A stretch of 20,616 nt of DNA from Gammaproteobacteria bacterium (lineage in GTDB: Bacteria; Pseudomonadota; Gammaproteobacteria; Steroidobacterales; Steroidobacteraceae): the NCBI GenBank assembly GCA_028293725.1, contig JAQGOE010000293.1, positions 1 through 20,616 of the forward strand, in the 5' to 3' direction. Numbering within the stretch: position 1 is the first letter of the stretch; each line of letters begins with the position of its first letter. Position numbers and translations under genes: made by a program. The notes below the pieces were generated by a model. The model did not search any database, was not told the origin of the DNA, and worked only from the letters and a program-made list of their open reading frames with translations. Shown here in pieces: positions 18,615 to 20,616 of this stretch.

Positions 18615-18623
18615 GGCGCCGAC
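18612..18623. repeat. 12-bp perfect palindrome overlapping the alaS hairpin
   Basis: GTCGGCGCCGAC is fully self-complementary and shares its first three bases with the right arm of the preceding hairpin. The two could form alternative structures. No function can be assigned. Confidence 0.6.
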
Positions 18624-18680
18624 GGCCGACCCTCGATTCTATCCCGCATTGCACATGGAAAGTTTCAGGGTTTCCCTGGT

Positions 18681-18708
18681 TTGTCTCGTTCCGCTGAATC
18701 CGTAAATT
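18681..18708 (+). promoter_or_regulatory. Candidate sigma-70 promoter of csrA
   Basis: TTGTCT (18681-18686) and TAAATT (18703-18708) are separated by 16 bases, each with four of six consensus matches. Transcription would begin near 18715, giving a leader of about 50 bases. CAGGG-TTT-CCCTG at 18666-18678 lies just upstream. Confidence 0.35.
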
Positions 18709-18752
18709 CGCTGGCAGCCTTGCGGCTCTCCAATCCGGGTCGCCGAAGAACC

Positions 18753-18760
18753 AAGGAGGA
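18753..18760 (+). promoter_or_regulatory. csrA ribosome binding site and likely CsrA self-binding site
   Basis: AAGGAGGA, 6 bases before the ATG, is the strongest Shine-Dalgarno in the window. It contains two overlapping GGA triplets, the core CsrA recognition motif. In known systems CsrA represses its own translation at such sites; that it does so here is inference. Confidence 0.6.
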
Positions 18761-18766
18761 AGAAGA

Positions 18767-18994
18767 ATGCTCATATTGACGAGACGGGTCGGTGAGACCG
18801 TGATGATTGGCAACGATGTGACCGTGACCATCCTTGGTGTGAAAGGCAACCAGGTGCGTGTCGGTATCAACGCGCCGAAGAATGTTGCCGTCCACCGGGA
18901 AGAAATCTACGAGCGCATCAAGCGCGAACAGCAGGGCGACTCGGAGGGCGAGCCGCACGATAACGAGCCTGCGGATTTCGCTTCAGCCGTCTGA
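18767..18994 (+). CDS. csrA: Carbon storage regulator CsrA (RsmA)
   Basis: 75 residues, within the family range. The start [15 protein letters not shown] is nearly invariant, with Arg6-Arg7, Val8 and Gly9 in the first strand. The second RNA-contact region [12 protein letters not shown] contains Arg44, the key RNA-binding residue of E. coli CsrA. The tail after residue 55 is acidic and longer than in E. coli (61 residues). CsrA is a dimeric RNA-binding protein that blocks or stabilises mRNAs at GGA-containing hairpins and controls carbon metabolism, motility and biofilm. It follows alaS and precedes tRNA-Ser as in many gammaproteobacteria. A separate promoter (18681-18708) and the hairpin behind alaS suggest it is its own transcription unit. 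Confidence 0.98.
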   Translation: MLILTRRVGETVMIGNDVTVTILGVKGNQVRVGINAPKNVAVHREEIYERIKREQQGDSEGEPHDNEPADFASAV

Positions 18995-19144
18995 CCTCAC
19001 TGCGTATCGGCTCGCGCCCGGTTCCCCGGCGCGCAGCCGGCGCGACCGCCGCCGCGCCTCCCGCTCCACATCAGCTTTCCCTTTTTCGGCCCGCTTCAGT
19101 ATCATTACGCGCTCGCCTCACCAGGCGACGTGGCTCGCCCAGCT

Positions 19145-19150
19145 TATAAG
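19145..19150 (+). promoter_or_regulatory. Possible -10 element of the tRNA-Ser gene
   Basis: TATAAG lies 33 bases before the tRNA and matches five of six -10 positions, but no acceptable -35 is found at 16-18 bases upstream. The 188 bases between csrA and the tRNA otherwise hold GC-rich partial hairpins and no gene. Confidence 0.25.
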
Positions 19151-19182
19151 TCATTGATAGGCAGGCCTTTACAGCCCCGGAC

Positions 19183-19273
19183 GGAGAGATGGCCGAGTGG
19201 TCGAAGGCGCACCCCTGCTAAGGGTGTAAGGGTCAAAAGCCCTTCGAGGGTTCGAATCCCTCTCTCTCCGCCA
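19183..19273 (+). tRNA. tRNA-Ser (anticodon GCU)
   Basis: 91 bases including an encoded CCA. The acceptor stem GGAGAGA pairs with TCTCTCC, the discriminator is G, and the anticodon loop CTGCTAA gives GCT at 19217-19219 (reads AGC and AGU). There is a long variable arm, as required for serine tRNA, and a canonical T-arm GAGGG-TTCGAAT-CCCTC. Its position after csrA is the usual gammaproteobacterial one. I saw no second copy of its 3' end in the window. Confidence 0.98.
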
Positions 19274-19382
19274 ATCTCATCCTTTGCGTCCCCATGCTGT
19301 GACGTAAGACCCATGTTGGTCCGGTGCGCATGTAGCGGGTAGCCGGGCCTTGTAGACTCTCTGAGACTAAAGAGGGTGCGAA

Positions 19383-19742
19383 ATGGCAGGCGGGTCTCGG
19401 CCGTTGTTTCAGCTTGGATCCAGGCTTGCGCGGCTTTTCAAGCGACCTGGCTCATCGCCGGCGCAAGGCGCAAATCTCGAAGAGGCAAGCGCCCTGAAGC
19501 AACAGGGACGGTTAGGCGAGGCGCTGACCCTTTGCCGTCAGGTGCTCACGAGACAACCCGACGACGTTGAGGCCTGCCTCTTACTGGCGGAGATTTACGT
19601 CGCTCAGGGTGATTGGGACCCCGCGATCGAGCTGTACTCCAAGGTGATTGAGCTCAGGCCCGATCAGGCCTTGGCCTACTACAAGCGCGGCAATCTACTC
19701 AAGGATCGCGAGCAGTTCCGAGCACGTTTTATTCGGCAATGA
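19383..19742 (+). pseudogene. 5' fragment of a TPR-repeat protein gene, cut off in the third repeat
   Basis: Opens with ATG 19383, GAGGG 6 bases upstream. A basic leader (LFQLGSRLARLFKRPG) is followed by TPR 1 (NLEEASALKQQGRLGEALTL, then CRQVLTRQPDD), TPR 2 (VEACLLLAEIYVAQGDWDPAIELYSKVIELRPDQ split around residue 78) and the start of TPR 3 (ALAYYKRGNLLKDREQ). TPR likeness ends there, near 19715; the last residues FRARFIRQ are read out of frame from the adjoining beta-helix gene, and the frame stops at 19742. Proteins that begin this way usually carry many more TPRs and often a glycosyltransferase or sulfotransferase domain, so this is a 5' gene fragment, not a small intact protein. TPRs are protein-interaction repeats; no specific role can be given. 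Confidence 0.75.
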
Positions 19743-20616
19743 GCAATATCAACATAGAGATCGGGTCCGGGAACCCGGCTGCCACGGGCATCCGCTTTCG
19801 GATCGCCCAACATGCTTTCTTGAGCAACATGGATTTCAAGTTGGGCTCGGGCCTCGCCGGCATCTACCAGGCCGGCAATGTGGTCCACAACCTGCGCTTT
19901 CAGGGTGGTCGCTACGGCATCGTGACCGAAAAGCCATCGCCGGCCTGGCAATTCACGGTCGTCGATTCGACCTTCGAGGGGCAGAGGAGCGCGGCGATAC
20001 GCGAGCACGAGGCAGAGTTGACGCTGGTCAACGTCACGATGCGCGATGTGCCGGTGGGCGTCGAGATTGACCGCGGGTATGGCGACTGGCTTTGGGGCAA
20101 GGACGTTCGCTTCGAGCACGTACGGAAGGCCGCCGTCGTGATTTCCAACGAGAACAACGTCTATACGCAGATCGGATTCGAAAACGCGCTTGCCAGCGAC
20201 ACCCCGGTGTTTGCGCGGTTCCGCGACAGCGGGCGCACCGTCCGCGGCAAGGGGCGGACCTATCGCGTCAGCGCCTTCAGCTACGGGCTGGCGGTGCCGG
20301 GGCTGGGCCAGATCGGTCACTTTGAGACGAGCTCCGATCTAGTGGCGATCGACGCGCTGCCGGCTCAGAGATCTGCGGCGATTCGGCCGCTGCCGCCGGT
20401 CGCCGGGTGGGCGAATGCGCACGACCTGGGCGTCGTCGGCGACGGGCAGGCCGACGACACCGCGGCGCTCCAACGCGCTATCAACTCTCACCACACGGTC
20501 TATCTGCCGCTCGGCGTCTACAAGGTCAGCGACACGCTTCGACTGCGGCCGGATTCCGTGCTCGTCGGCCTGCAGCCGAGCCTCACCCAGATTGCCCTAG
20601 GCGATGGCACACCGGG
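19739..20616 (+). CDS. Beta-helix protein with pectate-lyase-3 (GH28/rhamnogalacturonase-related) domain, lacking its N-terminus and open at the right edge
   Basis: At least 292 codons without a stop, continuing past the window. Residues 1-200 have right-handed beta-helix character (MSNINIEIGSGNPAATGIRF, HAFLSNMDFKLGSGLAG, WQFTVVDSTFEGQRSAAIREHE, VVISNENN). A second module then begins with the pectate-lyase-3 opening WANAHDLGVVGDGQADDTAALQRAI and YLPLGVYKVSDTLRLRPD. Such proteins act on polysaccharides, usually exported, but substrate and catalytic residues are not identifiable. Similarity to the family extends upstream of this ATG: the same frame reads STFYSA just before it (19721-19738), as in relatives. 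No export signal is present, so the true N-terminus is missing and the ATG is only the first available start. The ATG overlaps the stop of the TPR fragment (ATGA). Confidence 0.7.
   Translation, partial: MSNINIEIGSGNPAATGIRFRIAQHAFLSNMDFKLGSGLAGIYQAGNVVHNLRFQGGRYGIVTEKPSPAWQFTVVDSTFEGQRSAAIREHEAELTLVNVTMRDVPVGVEIDRGYGDWLWGKDVRFEHVRKAAVVISNENNVYTQIGFENALASDTPVFARFRDSGRTVRGKGRTYRVSAFSYGLAVPGLGQIGHFETSSDLVAIDALPAQRSAAIRPLPPVAGWANAHDLGVVGDGQADDTAALQRAINSHHTVYLPLGVYKVSDTLRLRPDSVLVGLQPSLTQIALGDGTP

Noticed and set aside
19013..19033. Intrinsic terminator after csrA
   Set aside because: CGCGCCCGG and CCGGCGCG can pair with a bulge, but no T-run follows within 40 bases and the whole stretch is GC-rich, so chance pairing is likely.
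1..20616. CRISPR array, insertion sequence, prophage or toxin-antitoxin genes
   Set aside because: No regularly spaced repeats, transposase or integrase motifs, or paired small toxin/antitoxin frames were seen on either strand.

Overview
The window is high-GC chromosomal DNA from a gammaproteobacterium. The evidence is the housekeeping order mutS, pncC, recA, recX, alaS, csrA, tRNA-Ser(GCU), together with tamA-tamB and a MexEF/OqxAB-type RND pump. A lineage near Steroidobacterales, Nevskiales or Xanthomonadales fits the protein style and gene order, but that is inference. Coding density is high, most genes use GTG, TTG or weakly led ATG starts, and there is no IS element, prophage gene or CRISPR array.

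Layout. Positions 1-2816 (minus) hold the 5' part of tamB and all of tamA, coupled by a TAATG overlap; they build the outer-membrane translocation and assembly module. A small alpha/beta hydrolase (plus) diverges from tamA and converges on mutS (minus, 3522-6134). pncC (plus) is divergent from mutS and its stop overlaps the stop of a decayed glycosyltransferase remnant (minus, 6702-7611). A complete efflux operon follows on the plus strand (7659-13522): lipoprotein adaptor, RND transporter and outer-membrane lipoprotein channel. A small exported Cys-pair protein (minus, 13538-13990) lies tail to tail with it.

The recA block is then contiguous on the plus strand: recA, recX, alaS (TTG start 2 bases after the recX stop), a strong hairpin, csrA and tRNA-Ser(GCU). 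No lexA lies next to recA, and the recA leader has no full CTG-N10-CAG LexA box. After the tRNA the sequence becomes irregular: the first two and a half TPR repeats of one gene run straight, out of frame, into the middle of a beta-helix (pectate-lyase-3/GH28-related) protein that continues off the right edge.

How the genes work together: TamAB and the RND pump are envelope systems; MutS, RecA and RecX act in DNA repair and recombination; PncC recycles pyridine nucleotides; AlaS and tRNA-Ser serve translation; CsrA is a global post-transcriptional regulator. I do not see a clearly new multi-gene system. The points most worth checking are the TPR/beta-helix junction near 19710-19724, the one-base frameshift and lost N-terminus of the glycosyltransferase remnant, the eight-cysteine insertion in the TamA barrel, the palindrome in front of the pump, and the 16-bp perfect inverted repeat after alaS.
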